NCBI GenBank assembly: GCA_016719945.1
Contig: JADJYE010000001.1
Span: 930,001 to 994,000, forward strand
DNA: 64,000 nucleotides
Direction: 5' to 3'
Origin: Polyangiaceae bacterium
GTDB lineage: Bacteria > Myxococcota_A > Polyangia > Polyangiales > Polyangiaceae
Program-made: the position numbers and the translations under genes
Notes under the pieces: generated by a model
The model's database searches: none
Told to the model about the DNA's origin: nothing
What the model saw: the letters and a program-made list of their open reading frames with translations, nothing else
In this document: positions 53,006-62,931 of the stretch, piece by piece
Layout: each line of letters begins with the position of its first letter
How positions within the stretch are numbered: the stretch's first letter is position 1

Positions 53006-53720
53006 TTCTCCTCGAAGTTCTTGTCGATCGTCGGTCCCCTCCGGGTTCGAACCTCCCAGCCGACCCTCGCTCTGGGCTGTCCCCATCCGCGCTCTACGGC
53101 CTGCTCCGTCGCGCGTCGATGCGAGCGCCGAACAGACCGAGCAGCCTCGCGTGCGGTGATGTCTCCCGTCGCGACCTGGAACAGGAACCACGCCACCTCA
53201 GTCCTGGGCCACTGGAGCTCGTGGAGCGCGAGTCCGCGGCAGGACGCGAGCGCGTTGAGCCGGCCGCCGGGTAGCCTGCACCGCTCGACGTCGTACACGT
53301 CACGTCGGCGGCTGAAGCCGAAGTACGCAGTTTCGCGGCCCTCGGTGGCGAAGATCTCCGCGCTAAGCCCGACGAGAGGATCACGCGGTCGAGGAACCCG
53401 GCGTCCTCACGCAGGTGGACCAGCGCGAACGCTTCCCAGGTCTCGAATCCGAGCCGCCGATAGGTTCGCTCGCCCCGGATCGTCGCGAGGTGGTCGGCCA
53501 ACCAGGATGAAGTCGAAGCCGCTGCGCCGGACGGCCCGCCCCACGAACCCCGGCTCGATGGGGCGGGCCTGCGTCCCGGGAGGTCGTCCAGCGCCCAGAA
53601 CGCGTCCACGTCGAGCCGTGGCGGCGGAGCAAGGGCCCCCGCCGCCACGGGCTCGCCTACGTGCTCCGGCATCGGGCCCGGAGCCGTACCGTCCCCCGAT
53701 TGCTCGGGGGATGCCGCCAT
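52990..53720 (-). CDS. Unknown island protein (frameshifted)
   Basis: The ATG at 53720 opens a spacer with LDVDAFWALDDLPG. After a shift the segment ERTYRRLGFETWEAFALVHL and DRVILSSGL follow, then another frame gives YDVERCRLPGGRLNALAS, LQWPRTEVAWFLFQVATGDI and an Arg-rich helix to EKCTLP. The YRRLGFETWE type motif is reminiscent of other myxobacterial mobile-element proteins, but I cannot name a family. Its upstream limit against the reverse transcriptase is unclear because a 7-G run near 53760 can join the two frames. Confidence 0.45.
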
Positions 53721-53749
53721 CGGTGGACGCTCCCTGACCCCGAAGCTCT

Positions 53750-54958
53750 CCGTGCTGTAGGGGGGGAAGCTCGGAGGGTGTGAGGTCCTCCGGCGGGGTC
53801 TCTCGACCAGATCGGGCGCGGTCGAGGCGGCTGGCGCGCCTCAACATCGCCCGTTTGGCGGCTGCCTGCTCGACCAACGGGGCGAGCAGTGGGAGCCCGC
53901 GGAAGCGGGCTCGGAGTCTCCACGTGAGGGTCGAGATCGCGGGGCTCTCTGGGCACACCGTCCAGGTCGCCGTCCTCCCCGCCAGGATAGGCAGGAGTGG
54001 AGAGCCTTTCTGGACACCGAGGTCCAAGGCCTCGATCAACTCGTCGACCCTCTCGGCTCGGGGATGCGCCTGCCCTTCATCGAACGCGAGCCCGAGGAAC
54101 GCGAACTGGCCACGGAGTGGCACGACGCGTGTGCCTTTGTCCCCGTCTCGTGCAGGCGCAGGCCGAGCTGGCCAAGGAGCGCCCGCGCCTCATCCAAGAA
54201 GCGCACGACCGCGTCTTCTGTGTCGAAGACGACCACGAAGTCATCGCCGTAACGGAGCCACCATCTCGACGAGCATGCGGCCAGTTCGTCGAGCGGGCGA
54301 AGCCACAGGGCGGCCAGCAGCGGAGCCAGCGGGAATCCACGGATGAGGCCCGGTAGCGTCGGTTGCGGCGGTAGAAGGCTTCAGGTAGCGCCGCGCCCAG
54401 GTGCGCAGCCCTGCTGAACGAGCAACTCCAGCGCCTTCATCGCCGGGATGCTCTCGAAGCACCCCGTCATGTCGCCCAGGACCATCCACCGTCGCAGAAG
54501 CCCGCGTCGACCGTCGTGACCTCCTGGAGGACGTCAACGAACGGTTCACCCGGACCAGACCGCGGACGCCGGCCGGGACCTGCTCCATGACGTGGGCAAG
54601 CTCGGCGGCGAGGATGTAGCCACCAAGGACGCGGTCCATGACGGTCGGCACCGGCTTGTTGCGGGGGCCACAGCATTCGCTAGGACGGATGCGGTCACCT
54701 TCGAGCATGGCCGCGATGGCGGCGGCTTGTCGCCGGTGCTGCCCCGGAGTCGAGCCGAGCGCCTTCGGCGAGAAGCCGTCCCTACCAGCGCTCTTCGACT
54801 CCGACACCTTGGCAACAGCACGCACGAGCGCCCCGAAGTCGCCCACCCGGCGCGCGTCGGCGACCTGACCACGTGGGCCCTTCGGGTCTAGCGTCCCAGG
54901 CGCGGTCTCGTGTCCCACGCCGGGTTGAGCATCGAGAGCAGAGCCCATTCGGATCCCC
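53750..54958 (-). pseudogene. Reverse transcriptase (YGDD), frame-broken
   Basis: On the minus strand the pieces read SKSAGRDGFSPKALG, DRVLGGYILAAELAHVME, LGDMTGCFESIPAMKALELL, GFPLAPLLAALWLRPLDELA, LRYGDDFVVVFDTEDAVV, LGQLGLRLHETGTK and FLGLAFDEG. These follow the order of RT motifs, including the catalytic YGDD near 54240. The parts lie in different frames, with at least four changes, so the gene is dead or the sequence has indels. The type (retron, group II-like, Abi/UG or other) cannot be assigned. Both ends are approximate. Confidence 0.65.
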
Positions 54959-55154
54959 TCAGCGCCTCGACGCAGCCACGCACGCCCTCGCGGCCTCAGG
55001 CCCGAAGCGGTTGACGATCGCCCTGACGGGAACGCGGAGCGCCCGGCGCACGCGAACGACGCATAGCCCGTCGCGAGCCGGTACGCCGTCGACCGGGAGA
55101 CTCCGAGTCCGATCTCGATCGCCTGAACTCGACGAAGCGGTCTTCGCTGTGCAT
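54959..55154 (-). CDS. Small HTH protein (frameshifted)
   Basis: An ATG at 55154 with an AAGGAG site starts the gene. The sensible frame reads VQAIEIGLGVSRSTAYRLAT, a clear helix-turn-helix of the excisionase/MerR type, then LRVPVRAIVNRFGPEAAR and a stop at 54959. At least two one-base shifts are needed (near 55130 and 55060). It probably regulates the reverse transcriptase gene that follows, or acts as a recombination directionality factor. Confidence 0.5.
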
Positions 55155-55200
55155 GTCTCCTTGTCTCACGTGCGCCGTCGGTTTGCAACAGAAAACTCCA

Positions 55201-55680
55201 ATGAATTCAGCACTTTACAATCCGCTCTCACTTCGCATGCTCGGGGAACACAGCGCGCCCTCGCTCGATCTGATGACCAACGCACTGACCTACGAAGACG
55301 CTCTCGTCGCGAGCACACGCGGTCCGTCTCTGGCAACCCACGTCGCGCTCCTCCGCGCTCGCCAACTCGTTGGAGGGCAAACGTTTTCGCTCTTCGGCGC
55401 CGTCGACGCCGTCGAGTGCTTCAGCCTCGACGCTCACGGTGCATCGAACGGCGTTCGGCTCGTCGGTCACATGCACGGCAAGGCCTGGCCCTTCCTCGCG
55501 CTGCGGCCCTCGTGTCGCGAGTTCTGTCGGGAGCTGGTCTTGCACTTCGAGACGCCGATGTTGTTCCTTGGTCCGGCGAGCGACAACGCAACGATCCTCG
55601 TCCACGCGGGCTTCGACGAGTTGATCGGATCGTTTCGATGCGGTGCTGATCTGCCAAAAGCGCTCGCGAGGGCCTTTTGA
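55201..55680 (+). CDS. Unknown island protein
   Basis: The protein has 159 residues from MNSALYNPLS. It has EDALVASTRGPSLATHVALL, FSLFGAVDAVECFSLDAHG, HMHGKAWPFLALRPSCREFC and MLFLGPASDNATILVHAGFD. No signal peptide or known motif is visible. It is divergent from the HTH gene with only 46 bases between the starts, so both promoters lie in that short gap. The next small ORF overlaps its 3' end. Confidence 0.5.
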   Translation: MNSALYNPLSLRMLGEHSAPSLDLMTNALTYEDALVASTRGPSLATHVALLRARQLVGGQTFSLFGAVDAVECFSLDAHGASNGVRLVGHMHGKAWPFLALRPSCREFCRELVLHFETPMLFLGPASDNATILVHAGFDELIGSFRCGADLPKALARAF

Positions 55681-55834
55681 CGCTCCGGCGATCTGGTTCT
55701 CGATGTCGGCGCAGTCACTCGACGAAGAAGCGGTCGCAGCTAGGTTCGACCGCACGCGAGTGGGCAGCCACGACGTCGCAGGGTTCGCGCTCCGGTACAC
55801 GCTGCACGATCTCCAGGAGGGAGTGGCCACGTGA
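55643..55834 (+). CDS. Short ORF before the resolvase
   Basis: The ORF has 63 codons and overlaps the upstream gene by 38 bases. A second ATG at 55703 gives MSAQSLDEEAVAARFDRTRV and ALRYTLHDLQEGVAT. Its stop overlaps the resolvase GTG by 4 bases (GTGA), which suggests translational coupling. The function is unknown. Confidence 0.35.
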   Translation: MLICQKRSRGPFDAPAIWFSMSAQSLDEEAVAARFDRTRVGSHDVAGFALRYTLHDLQEGVAT

Positions 55835-56430
55835 CTGTTCGAGTTGGCCGCTACTTGCGCGTCTCGCGCCTCGATCAAAATCCGGCGTTGCAGGCCGACG
55901 AGACCGCGGCCGTGATCGCAGCGCGGCGCTGGACTCTCGTCGACAGCTACGTCGATCACGGGATCAGCGGAACGAAGGACCGCCGCCCCGAGCTGGACCG
56001 GCTGCTCCGCGACGCACGCAAGGGCCGCTTCGACGTCGTGCTCGTGTGGAGGACCGACCGCCTCGCGCGCAGCCGAAGCACCTGGTCACGGTGATCGATG
56101 ACCTCACCGCGATCGGCATCGGCTTCGCTTCCGTGAACGAGCCGTTCGACACGACGACACCAAGCGGCAAGCTGCTGCTGAGCGTGGTCGGCGCGATGGC
56201 CGAGTTCGAGCGCGCAATCCTCGTGGAGCGCACCGCGCCGGCCTCGATGCTGCTCGCCGTCGCGGTGCGCGCATCGGTCGGCCCCGCGTCGATGTCGATG
56301 TCGAGCACGCCCTTCGTTTTGCAACGCGAGGGCAAGTCCTACCGCGAGATCGGCATCGCCCTTGGGGTCGGCGGCAGCACGGTTCACCGCGCTCTTCAGG
56401 CGCTCGGGCCCCCTACCCAGAACCGGTCTC
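55831..56430 (+). pseudogene. Serine resolvase/invertase, frame-broken
   Basis: The N-terminus has VRVGRYLRVSRLDQNPALQ, YVDHGISGTKDRRPELDRLL and FDVVLVWRTDRLARS, the catalytic domain of Tn3/Hin-type resolvases. After a break near 56080 the frame gives KHLVTVIDDLTAIGIGFASV and LLSVVGAMAEFERAI. A further break (about 56230) holds the RAGLDAARRRGARIGRP linker, and another (56315) the HTH end (REGKSYREIGIALGVGGSTV). All parts survive, so errors or recent decay are both possible. It is separate from the large recombinase. Confidence 0.75.
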
Positions 56431-56530
56431 GTCGACGAGCCCGCTGGATGCCTTCAAACCGGCGCGATCAGCGCCGTCGCGCACGGCGCCTGAGCCTCCC
56501 CGTAACATTCGCTTCTGGTAGACCGACCGT

Positions 56531-56554
56531 ACGCACGCACGCACGCACGCACGC
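56531..56554. repeat. ACGC tetranucleotide repeat
   Basis: Six copies of ACGC lie in the gap between the resolvase and the minus-strand nuclease-like gene. The rest of the gap (56431-56603) holds no feature I can name. Confidence 0.8.
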
Positions 56555-56603
56555 ATCAACGGGGACGCCCCGCGGTCCAAACCGTTGGTTGGTCGAGCCC
56601 TTC

Positions 56604-57743
56604 CTACAACAGGCAGCCGATCAGGATCAGCCGCTTCACTTCTTGGTCGGTGAGCGGATTCGCAGCGCGGGGGTTCAAGACGAGCATCCCGCCGTGGAAC
56701 TCTCCGTGTCGATCGGGCACCGACCACGCGAACCAGCCCGAGGACGAGTCCTGCCAGGGATCGAGTTGCTCCCAGGTCAGCTGAGGTTCCGCGAGGAGGA
56801 CGCCGGAGGCCGCAGGGAACTGGGAGAGAACTTCCGCGATCGCCCCGGCAGTGTGCTCGGCAGCGAGTGGGAGACCACGCCAGTCCAGTGAGAGGTGCTC
56901 ATGCGTGCTGACGACGTACACGGCAGGACCGTATCCGACGAGCTTGTCGTCGTTGTCCTTGATGATGCGGCGCAGGGCTCGCACATCCCGCGTCCGTTCA
57001 GGCTTGGTGGCGATGTCCGTCCGGGGTGGCGAGGAGATTGCGCTGCCTGATGCGCGAGGCGCCGCAGAGAACCTGATGGTGCAGAGCCCCTCGATCACCG
57101 CGTGGCGCTTCCTGAGGGTCACCAGCGTCCTGGCGGCGCTCTCTATCTCGTCGAAGCGGCGCAGCACCGCCGAAGCTAGCGCGGGTGCGAAATCCAGATC
57201 GAGCGTGCCATGCTGCTCAAGCGCCGCCTCCAGCTCCATCTTTCGGACCACCACTCGATAGAGGTCGCACTCCTCCGATGGCGTTTGCAGGGTCTTCAGC
57301 TCCAAGGCTACCGCCCGCTGATGAAGGTCGACCAACACGTCCGGTTGGCGTCGTGCTCGTGTCTCCGGAACGAAGCGAGGTCGCAAGCCGGGGCGCGCCA
57401 GCACGCGCCAGACGAGAAACTCGAACTGCGCGCCGATGAAGTTGGAGGCGTTAGCCTCGCCGAGCGAGCTGGCGCGACGAACCGCCTCTCGGGGGTCTGC
57501 GCAAGCTGCGCTGACGACGCTGCGAGCGAGCCTCACCCCCGGATGCACCTGGCCCGCGCGTGGCGCCCACCAGAACAGGTGGCTGAGCGGGAAGCACGAT
57601 CGCCAGCCGTCCCAATTCGGTCCGACGATCGCCTCGAACACGTCGAGCGACGCCGCCAAGCGGTGCCGCTCTGGGTCGGGCAAGTGCGGGAGAAGCAGCT
57701 CTCGCGCGCTCCCCCAGTCGACGATCGTCCTGAAGCCGCCCAT
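56604..57743 (-). CDS. PD-(D/E)xK nuclease-like protein
   Basis: The protein has 379 residues from MGGFRTIVDW. Residues 110-170 hold NFIGAQFEFLVWRVL (Glu helix), QPDVLVDLHQRAVALELKT (PD and ExK), the core of a PD-(D/E)xK nuclease. Before it is a helical part with SCFPLSHLFWWAPR, after it a long region with LRRIIKDNDDKLVGYGPAVY and AANPLTDQEVKRLILIG. It could be a restriction-like or effector nuclease. It is divergent from the PIN-like gene, 206 bases away. Confidence 0.6.
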   Translation of the reverse strand: MGGFRTIVDWGSARELLLPHLPDPERHRLAASLDVFEAIVGPNWDGWRSCFPLSHLFWWAPRAGQVHPGVRLARSVVSAACADPREAVRRASSLGEANASNFIGAQFEFLVWRVLARPGLRPRFVPETRARRQPDVLVDLHQRAVALELKTLQTPSEECDLYRVVVRKMELEAALEQHGTLDLDFAPALASAVLRRFDEIESAARTLVTLRKRHAVIEGLCTIRFSAAPRASGSAISSPPRTDIATKPERTRDVRALRRIIKDNDDKLVGYGPAVYVVSTHEHLSLDWRGLPLAAEHTAGAIAEVLSQFPAASGVLLAEPQLTWEQLDPWQDSSSGWFAWSVPDRHGEFHGGMLVLNPRAANPLTDQEVKRLILIGCLL

Positions 57744-57949
57744 CTCCGCTCGCTGACGATTTGGTTCACAAGGTCCTGACATGGCGGGCTCCCACACGCC
57801 AGGCCGCTTCGCGGGGTGAGGACGAACGTGATCCAGGCGGCGCAGCCTGCCCCTACCACGAGCGTTTTCGTTGACGCTCCCGCGCCCCCCGGGCACCTCC
57901 TGATCTTCGTGGGTGTCAGCGGAAGGGTCGATGTACGTCGGACTGTCGG

Positions 57950-58867
57950 ATGACGAAGCTCGTTCTCGATACATCCGTTGTTCGTGGGCCGATCGAGGAT
58001 GGCTCGTTGGGCGGCCTCGAAGACTTCAAGGCCGACGGCGGAAGCGTCCACGTTGCGGATGGCACGATGGTGGAGGTCCTGTCCCAACTTCACGCGGGCC
58101 AAATCGCCTGGGCCGATTGGGTGGCCGCGCGAGCGTCGTTGGAGGCGCTCGTCGATCGCGACGTGCCTGTCATGCTCGGGGCCGCGAACTGTCCGCGAAG
58201 CGCCGGGCTCGCGCTCCATGAGCGCCCGCCGACTCACGATCGCGCGTCCCAGGAGCGGTTGAACCGTGACTCGTGGCGTACGCTGATGAGCGCTCAGGTG
58301 CCGAAGGACGTAGGGCTTCTGGTCGGCAGGCTCGGCCGGCATGCGGTCTGGCTGCGTCTCGACAACGCACCCGCCCAAGTCGAACGCGAACGGTCGAAGT
58401 GGATGGATCAGTTCCGCCGGTTCGGCGAAGCGCTCGATAGGGAGGGCGGCCCCCGTGTCGGGCGACACGTCTCGGAGGCGCAGTTCGAGGCCCAAGTGCA
58501 GAGGCTCGGCGAGTTCATCGACGCCAAGACTTCATCGCATCCGCTGGCTTCGGTTCGGCTCGACGCCATGATCCGCGTTCACGTCCTGCTCCACGCCCGG
58601 TTCGCGATGGCCAAGGACCGATACAACCCAGTCAAACACGCGAACGACGTCTTCGACGTGGACCTCTACAGGTACCTCGCGCTTCCGGCGGGCGTCTGCA
58701 CGCGGGATCGCGGCATCATCGCGGACCTGGAGGCCGCGAACACCTTCCAGCGCTCCTGGGTCGCAACGCCCGATGAGCTGCTTGATGCTGGCGTGCGGTG
58801 CCGGCTGCTTAACATGCGGTGGCCGCACAGCGCGCGAAGGGCCGCTCCTGAGGGGCGAGCCGTGTGA
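57950..58867 (+). CDS. PIN-like domain protein
   Basis: The protein has 305 residues. The N-terminus KLVLDTSVVRG and VHVADGTMVEVLSQL carry the first Asp and Glu of a PIN nuclease, and DVFDVDLYRYLALP with VCTRDRGIIADL near residues 235-265 the later Asp pair. A helical insert of about 150 residues separates the two halves. PIN domains are RNA nucleases, often toxins, but this length is above that of VapC (about 130). It has no antitoxin-like neighbour; the divergent nuclease-like gene may be its partner. Confidence 0.6.
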   Translation: MTKLVLDTSVVRGPIEDGSLGGLEDFKADGGSVHVADGTMVEVLSQLHAGQIAWADWVAARASLEALVDRDVPVMLGAANCPRSAGLALHERPPTHDRASQERLNRDSWRTLMSAQVPKDVGLLVGRLGRHAVWLRLDNAPAQVERERSKWMDQFRRFGEALDREGGPRVGRHVSEAQFEAQVQRLGEFIDAKTSSHPLASVRLDAMIRVHVLLHARFAMAKDRYNPVKHANDVFDVDLYRYLALPAGVCTRDRGIIADLEAANTFQRSWVATPDELLDAGVRCRLLNMRWPHSARRAAPEGRAV

Positions 58868-58997
58868 CGGAGGGCGCGGACGTCGTCGACGCCCATGCGT
58901 TCTCAAGGGGCCAGGACGCTTCTCGCGTCCGTCTAAGTTAGGCCCTCGCCTCGACGGACCGAAGTCGCCCCGCCCGTCGCGAACCCCCGGCCGGCGC

Positions 58998-59688
58998 TCA
59001 GACGGTCGCCGCCTGTCCCCGCTCCGCCAACCACCGCCGCCTCACCTCGAAGTCCGGCATCACCCTCTCGACCCGCCGCCAGAACTCCACGGTGTGGTGC
59101 GGCTCGACGAGGTGGACCAGCTCGTGGACGACGACGTACTCGACGACCCGCGGCGGCAGCAGGATCGCCGCCAGTGGAAGTACAGCCGCCCGCCCTTGCC
59201 GCACGAGCCCCAGCGGTAGCCGAGGTCCCGCACGGTGATCCCGACGGGCTCGACGCCGACGCGACCGTGGAAGCGCGCGACGCGCGCAGCGAGCCATGGT
59301 CGCGCGCGGGCCCGTACCAGTCGACCATGTGCCGCGAGCCTTCCCTGGCGACGTCACGCCGCATCTTGAACCGGCCCTGCTCCAGCTTCACGGCGACGTC
59401 CTGCTCGTCGACGAGCAGCAAGCGGTGGCTGCGGCCGAGGTAGTGGAAGCCCTCGCCGCTTACGAACTCCTTCGAGCTGCTCGGCGGGCCGAGCGCGTCC
59501 TTCTCCGCGAGCTTCGTGTAGATCCAGAAGCGCTTCTCGCGGACGAAGCGCTCCAGGGTGGAGGTCGGGCAGGTCTCGGGCGCGGAGAGGAGCAGCTCGC
59601 CGCCGCGATCGACGGTGATCTGGACCGAGCTGCGCCGCGCGCTGCGACGGACCTCGAAGGAGAGGTCGCCGACGGTCAGCGTGGTCAC
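58998..59688 (-). CDS. YgjP-like (M48-type) metallopeptidase of a type I restriction locus (frameshifted)
   Basis: The GTG at 59688 overlaps the hsdR stop by 4 bases. The first part has TVGDLSFEVRRSARRSSVQI and KEFVSGEGFHYLGRSHRLLL. After a break near 59200-59280 the catalytic part reads VEYVVVHELVHLVEPHHTVE, a HExxH zinc motif followed by EPHH, then FWRRVERVMPDF. This is the YgjP family, often coded after hsdR. It lies downstream in the same operon; its role is not established. Confidence 0.7.
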
Positions 59689-62600
59689 GGCTTCCTCGTG
59701 AGCTTGCCGAGGTTGGCTTTGGCCAGCTCTAGCAGGCGATCGGCGACGGCGTCGGCGTGTTCGATGTCGACGATCTCGGTGTCGTAGACGAAGCGGAACA
59801 GCTCGCCGTGCAACTCGCGCTGTCGCGTCGTGCTCTTGGCGAAGCCGACGTTGCTGACGGCCTCGGTGATGACCTTGTCGACCAGGTCGCGCGTGAGGCC
59901 GGCGAGCCACTCCTGGTCCTTCTTGCCGACGGGCGCGTTCTTGGCGCGCTCCTGCTTCAGGATGTCGAAGAACGGGGCGTGCCGCTCGGGGTCGAGGCCG
60001 GTCTGCGTCTCTTCCCTTCGTTCGCCCGCTTCACCTCCTCGACGAAGGCCTTGAGCGCGAGCGCGAGCTGCTCCCAGTTCTCCCCGAACTTCTTGAGGAT
60101 CTCTTCGAGCCGCTCGGAGAGCCGCTGGTAGTGGACCGGATCTTCGTCGAGCTTCTTCCGGATGTGATGCCGGACGGCGTGCTCCATCTCGGGACGCCTT
60201 CGCGCGGTCGGAGACCTGGCGGCCCACGTGCTCGCCGAACTTCGCGTCGGTGATCGCGATCGGGGGGATGCGCGGGTCGATGCCGAGGGAGACGACGTGC
60301 TCGTCGATCAGCGCCTGGACCTTGCGCCCAGCGCTCTTGTCGAGCTGCGGCAGGCCGTCGCGGTAGCGGTTGCGCGCGCGGACGTAGATCTCGCCGAGCG
60401 GCGGCCGCGTCGCCGACGAAGGGCAGCGCCTCGGGGCGAGGGAGCACCAGGTCGAGCGTGGCGAGGAACTGCTTCAGCTTCACCTCGAACTCGGCCCGAG
60501 CCGCTCGTCGCCGAGGAGCTCGACCGCGGCCTCGGCGTCGGCCTGGTCGCCGACACCACGCGCCTCGAACAGGGCCACGACGCGCTGGTGTCGATCGCGC
60601 AGCTTCGGGATCTCGTCGGCGAGGCTCTGGAGCGCGCCGTCGATGTCCTCGACGCTGTACGCGGTCAGGGCGTCCTTCAGGTGCTTGGCGATGCCGTAGT
60701 AGTCGACGACGATGCCGGCCGTCTTGCCGTGCCCGGTTCGGTTCACGCGGGCGATGGCCTGGAGCAGCTCGGCCTCGCGGATGGGGCGGTCGAGGTACAT
60801 CACGCCTTCGATCGGCGCGTCGAAGCCGGTCAGCAGCATCGACTTCACGATGAGGAAGGCGAGCGGGCTTCGCTTCTCGGGGTCGGCGTGCTCGAACGGC
60901 TTCTTGAAGGCCGCGATGCGTGTCTTGATCTTGGCGGCGTCCGTCCACTCCTTGAACGCTGGGTCGTCGTTGTGGTCGCCGACCGAGATGACGGTCGCAA
61001 ACTCCAGCGACCGGAGGCGGTCGAGCTGGCGCGACGCGCGGACGGCCAGGCAGAGCTTTCGCGGCTTGCCCTGTAGCTCCAGGTCGGTGAGGCCCCGAGA
61101 GGCGGCGTCGAGCTTCTCGGCGGCGCGGACCAGCTCGTCGCGGGCGTGCTCGAACGCCCGCTGGTAGCGCACGGCGGCGAGCCGGCTGATGGCGACCACC
61201 TGCGCCTTCAGCCGTTCGGCAGGATGTTCTCGACGTAGTGCCCGAGGATGTCGCGCGCCTGGTCGCGCGACCGACCCGTCGCCTCGAGGATGACCCTAGC
61301 GTGCCGTGCTTGCGGATGAGGGCCTCGCGCGCGTCGGCGTCGAGGTCGGGGAACATGGCCTGGAGCTCCTCGTCGAGATCGGCGCCGTCGGCCACCCGCG
61401 CCTTGGCGTAGCGGCCCTCGTACAGGATCGGCACCGTGGCGCCGTCGGCCTCCGATTCCCTGATGGTGTAACGGTCGATGAACCCGCCGAAGATGTCGTG
61501 CGTGCGCTTCTTGGCGCCCATGATGATGGGCGTGCCGGTGAAGCCGATGCGCGCGCAGTTCGGCAGCGCCTGAAGGAGCGTCGCGTGGAGCGCGCTGCTG
61601 TGGGATCGGTGCGCTTCGTCCGCGAGCACGAGGATGGCCTCGTCGTCGTTGAGCGTGCCGACGCCGGAGAGGTCGTCCTCGGGGCTCAGCTTCTCGACCT
61701 CGCGATCGACGTACTTCTGGATCGTGGCGAAGACGATCTCCGGCCCTCTCCTTCAGGAGCCGCTTCACCTCGCCGATGCTCCGGCCGACCTGCACCGTCT
61801 CGCCGATCAGCTCCGCCGTCGCGGAGAGCTGGTCCTGGAGGTCCTTTCGGTCGGTGACGATGACCACCTTGAACCGCCGAAGCTCCGGCACCGAGCGCAG
61901 CTTGCGCACGAGGAACACCATCGTGAGGCTCTTGCCGGAGCCCTGTGTGTGCCAGACGATCCCTCCGCGCCTGTCGTGCTCGCCGTCCTTGCTTGCGCGT
62001 CTTGCCGGACCGCAGCCGCGCGACGGCGCACTGCACGGCGCGGAACTGCTGGTAGCGCGCGACGACCTTCACGGTGCGCCGGCGACCTGCTGGTAGATCG
62101 TGAAGTGGCGGATCAGGTCGAGCAGGTGCGCGGGCCGCAGCATGCCCGGCGATGAGCTTGTGCTGGCTGGAGAGCGACGCGCGGCCTAGCTCCGCCTGCA
62201 CCTCGGAGAGCGGCACCGGAGCGGTGTCCTTCCACTCCAGGTAGTGGACGGTGTCGGCGCCGATCGTCCCGACGCGCGCCTCGTCGAAGCTCGTGGCGAC
62301 GAGGAACTGGCTGGTGTGGAAGAGCCTCTCCGCGCCCTCGGTGTCGTCGACCTCGCCCGCGTCCTTGCGCGCGTTGTGATAACGCCGGAGCTGGTCGATC
62401 GCGCTCGCCATCGGCTCCGACACCGTCGGGCTCTTGCACTCGACGACCACCACCGGGATCCCGTTGATGAACAGCGTGATGTCCGGGCGGATCGAGCCCT
62501 TGCCGCCCGGGCACTCGACCTTGAACTGGCTCATGGCGGTGAAGGTGTTCTTGTCGGGGTGGTCCCAGTCGATGAACTGGACGCTCTGCTGGCGCCCACC

Positions 62601-62931
62601 GTCCCAGCCGCGCACACCCTCGACCTTCACGCCTTCGAGCAGGAGCTTCGTCGCCGCCTGGTTCGCCTCCATCAGCCGCGGATGCGCGATGCGGTCGAGC
62701 GCGCCGATCGCTTGCGAGATCCGCGCCTCGTCGAGCCACGGCTTTCCGTCGCGCAGGTTGATGCGACGGAGCGCCTTCGCGAGGTCCGTCGGGATCAGGA
62801 CCTCGCGGAAGGTCTCGCGCCCGGTCACCGAGGGGTAGTCGACGCTGCCGGTGACGAGCCTCCAGCCCATCGAAGGCGAGCTGGTCGAGGAAGGGCTGCT
62901 CGACGTTCTCGAACTCGGGCCCGCCGCTCAT
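59685..62931 (-). pseudogene. hsdR: Type I restriction endonuclease subunit HsdR, frame-broken
   Basis: The ATG at 62931 opens SGGPEFENVEQPFLDQLAF. The nuclease domain has IRPDITLFINGIPVVVVECK (PD-(D/E)xK). The helicase part has IVWHTQGSGKSLTMVFLV (Walker A), ADEAHRSHSS (DEAH), ARIGFTGTPI and ELLQAIARVNRTGHGK. The C-terminal end has EHADAVADRLLELAKANLG. At least nine frame changes split it, but every motif survives in order. The total size of about 1,080 codons fits HsdR. It would cut unmodified DNA with ATP-driven translocation. Confidence 0.85.

Noticed and set aside
53690..53712. Hairpin CCCCCGA-TTGC-TCGGGGG as a terminator after the RT
   Set aside because: It lies inside the N-terminal coding part of the next gene and has no T-tract on the minus strand.
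56531..56554. ACGC repeat as a regulatory or phase-variation element
   Set aside because: It is short, lies outside any coding frame, and is between two gene ends, so no effect can be argued.
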